From Coriaria nepalensis (taxonomy: Eukaryota > Streptophyta > Magnoliopsida > Cucurbitales > Coriariaceae), in the NCBI GenBank assembly GCA_027186245.1, contig CP114498.1:8549001-8613000 (forward strand): a stretch of DNA of 64,000 nt. The letters are read 5' to 3'. Below the pieces are notes generated by a model. The model did not search any database and had not been told where the DNA came from. It worked only from the letters and a program-made list of their open reading frames with translations. A program made the position numbers and the translations under genes. This document shows, piece by piece, positions 58,635 through 64,000 of the stretch (its first letter is position 1; each line of letters begins with the position of its first letter).

Positions 58635-60778
58635 TTTTGTTATGGGGGCATGATTGCACGTGCATTCATGCAATCATGGTATATAGATCATATTAATTAC
58701 ACCTGAGTATAAAGAGAAATGATTCAAGCATGGATGTATGAAAAACAAGGATATGTATGGTATGAGTGAAATAATTATGTCATATGATGATTAGCATCTA
58801 ATTATAATTAGGCTAGGGATGTGTGAAGTTAGTGTAAGTATCATGATATCCTTGTATTGGGATTAATTGTACTTAATTACTTATTATGAAGGGAGTAGTG
58901 AGAGAGATCATGAAGGAATTGTCTTTGTAATTTGCTATCTCTATAGGGTTATAATAAAGATTAGTAGTTAATGGTTTTTTATTTTTATTTATTTTTTATT
59001 TTTCTTTTATAGATTCTAAATTAATTAAGTTAAGCATATCGTCAATATTTGATTAGTCTCCCATTCAACAACAAACCATCGCGAATATTAAAAGTTTAAT
59101 CATCCATTCTAAAAAATAATATTTAAATTATCATTAAAAAATAGTGACTTAATGATTTCCCATAATCTTAAGAAAAAAATTAACAACCAAAAATCTCTTT
59201 TAAAAAAAAAAAGAATCGTTTGAATTCGGTACAAACTCACGATCTCATTCATCCATTTGTAATAGACAGCTGACATCGTTGGTCTGTAGTATTTGTATGG
59301 AATTCGGTTCGTATCGAATCTCATTTCTTTTTATAGATAATCAATCATACGAACGTTCCTAAGACTAAAATTTAGATTTAGAGTAAATTTGCGTTTTTAA
59401 GTTAACAAATCGATTGAGAGTACTTTTTCTTTGGTTTACAAGTGGGACTTAAAAGAACAGATTCATTTAATGCATAATGATCTCGGAACGGAGTTTTCTC
59501 AATTTAGAACGTCAAGATTAGTACGTACGTAGCTTATATTAAATTCATCGAGGATCAAAGTGTGCCAAATTATGTTGTATATGTTAATCTTGATTATGAT
59601 ATTGATTTAGTGCTAGCTAGGTAAAACCGATCTCCCTTAAATTGTTTCTAATCCTAATGCATTAGTGCTAAAATTGAATTGGCTCAATAGTCAGAATCTC
59701 CTTAAAAGCAATCCCATAATGTTTGTGTTTTATAATTAATTTGCATTGTCTAGCCAATAGAAAGCTGCTCTTCACTTCCCACTTTGAAGGGTAACGCCAT
59801 TAATAATTAGTACGACAAAATCAAAAGCTAGATCTGTCTTTAATTATTTAGATTACAAATTTCAAGTTGGCATTATCTAACCTAAAACAATGCTATTTTG
59901 CACCTTGTCTATATGTCATCTCTTTATTAAAGGGGTGGAATTTTAATAATTATTAATTACTTATTAATTCATGGAACACATTTATTTTTATTTTTTATTG
60001 AATATCTTTTCGGAATGAAAATATAGATAAGATGAATAATTATAAATAAATTTATTAAGCAGAAATTAAAAAAAAAGGAGGGAAAATTTGAGCACATTCA
60101 TCGAGTTATGAGATTTATTTTAGAAAAATAATATTAAATTATTTTAAATAAAATCGAATCCAATACTACTTTATTTTTCATTTTTTTTATAATATACTTT
60201 AAAATTGAGAAAATGCAAAACACTAAATTACTTTATGATTGTTCTTGAGACCAAACAATCTTCCGATAACTAGCTAAGAGAAAAGCAGATAACTATTATT
60301 AAAAACTAAAATCTCAAGAAAACTATTTTAAATAGCTTTAAAAATTAAGAAAGAAATCTCAAAAGAGATTAAAAAAAAAAAAAAGATCTAGATCCTTATT
60401 CGAGAGCAATCAAAACAAAAAGAATGGCCAGTATGGTTTTTAGGGCAAAAATTGTGGAGAGAGAGAGAGAGAGAGAGGAATCGTTTTATGGGGCACTTTA
60501 ATTAGGTCCATACAATTATTTGCCTCTAATTTTTCTTTTTTCATTACTGAATCTTTTCTTCATCTTTTTCCCAAAAAAAAAAAAGAAAAAAGAAAAAAAA
60601 GTGTATATATATATATATATATATATATATGGGAAGAGATGTATCAAAAATATCAAGAGTAAAGAGCATCAAGCTCTTTCTTTCCTTTTTCGTTCCTTTT
60701 TTTTTTTTTTTTTTTTGGGTCGAAAACCGACAAGCTTCAAGCCGGTACTCTCTTGAATGAAGAAGATGAAGCCTAAAA
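58635..60778. other. intergenic, no gene seen
   Basis: AT-rich. 60459-60477 is (GA)n; 60569-60600 is A-rich; (TA)n at 60604-60630; a poly-T run at about 60698-60717. Confidence 0.55.
60604..60630. repeat. (TA)n microsatellite
   Basis: Alternating TA over about 27 bases, seen directly. Confidence 0.95.
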
Positions 60779-60964
60779 TTGTTTCACAGATATGTAACGT
60801 GGTGGCTTGTACGTGAAGGGGCTGACTGGATTGATCAGCAGAAAGTGATGTTGATTCGGGGGCAGACGCGGTTCAAATCCGGTTCAGCTTTCTCTGATGC
60901 TGTAATAGCAACCACAGTCCATGGCGTTGGGAGAATGGTGACTGTCTCCGCCGAGTTAGAGTGA
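60779..60964 (+). other. possible exon fragment, unrecognised
   Basis: A 61-codon frame follows TTTCACAG, a possible acceptor. It is much richer in GC than its flanks (GGGGCAGACGCGG and GTCTCCGCCGAG) and encodes a plausible compact sequence ending MVTVSAELE. The other strand is also open over the same stretch, so the direction is not certain. No partner exon seen. It could be a lone exon of a lost gene. Confidence 0.25.
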
Positions 60965-61474
60965 GTCAACTCGGATTGTTTTTAGTACAGGACAAATTTG
61001 AACTCTTTGACAAGATATCATTTTAGTAACAGTGGACTATTTTCATATCCATTTTATGCGGCTGAAAATGTTTCACCCAGGCATGAATGACACTTGCCTA
61101 ACTTGCTTACGTGTAATCTTTTGGACTAGAGAATATCTTATTAGGATATTCTTTTTTCTTTTTTTTTTTTTTAAACTCTTATCGTAAAATTATTAAATAT
61201 GAGCATAAAATTATTAAATAAATTATATTTATGATGAATTAATTTATATTAATAAAAAAATAATAATAATAATAATCACTTATGCTGAAATATTACCATT
61301 GGCCCACGACAACCTACAGTATATACACAAGTCTCCATACTTCCCCATTACTAATCACTTAACCCTCAAGCTCTAGTACTCCAATCCAAACAAACTCCTG
61401 ATTGGATATCCAATCAACTCAAAAGTAAAACCCAATAAAATGTAGCTTAATCATTATTATTTTTATTTATTCAA
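60965..61474. other. 3' flank of the GGPP synthase gene and intergenic DNA
   Basis: An (ATA)n run lies at about 61257-61277. Nothing coding seen. Confidence 0.5.

Positions 61475-64000
<2,526 letters not shown>

Overview
This is nuclear DNA of a flowering plant, almost certainly a core eudicot. The evidence is AT-rich intergenic DNA with long (TA)n tracts, short-exon genes with GT-AG and a few GC-AG introns, decayed copia, gypsy-type and hAT elements, and a set of plant-only gene families. The species cannot be fixed from the sequence alone. Exon models below were built by eye from splice consensus, reading frame and family alignment remembered from general knowledge; no database search was run.

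Layout. 1-14.2 kb: the end of a small unknown gene at the left edge; an R2R3-MYB flavonoid repressor (C2/MYB27 type, minus); a dead Ty1/copia element (minus, about 4.3-7.9 kb); a trihelix-like gene with a long acidic tract; an orphan ORF; and a second, inverted copy of the left-edge small gene. 15-27 kb: a proline-rich extensin-like protein (plus), a gutted DEG7-type protease pseudogene (minus), a NIP subgroup I aquaporin (minus) and an ARM-repeat protein (minus). 27-34.5 kb: a gene desert with a fold-back MITE, a dispersed LTR-like repeat and microsatellites. 35-40 kb: a receptor-like cytoplasmic kinase (plus) and a plastid fructokinase (minus). 42-51.4 kb: a tandem array of three subgroup-6 (anthocyanin-activator) R2R3-MYB loci, all minus: two intact and one chimeric pseudogene, with hAT-like elements between them. 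52-57.5 kb: repeats, including a gypsy-type transposon protein remnant. 57.7-62.7 kb: a DUF7054 protein (plus) and a plastid geranylgeranyl diphosphate synthase (minus).

How the genes relate. The window holds both signs of flavonoid control: a predicted bHLH-binding repressor with an EAR motif near 2 kb, and predicted bHLH-binding activators with the ANDV and [K/R]PRPR signatures near 42-51 kb. The three activator loci share upstream sequence for at least 2 kb, including a G-box beside the TATA box and a conserved 23-bp block that is single in copies A and B and double in copy C. The other genes (aquaporin, fructokinase, GGPP synthase, kinase, ARM protein, trihelix) are ordinary single genes with no evident shared pathway.

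The most interesting part is the MYB array: recent segmental duplication, a copy with an A-like 5' half joined to a C-like 3' half, promoter-motif copy-number change, and a GC-AG second intron kept in both intact copies.
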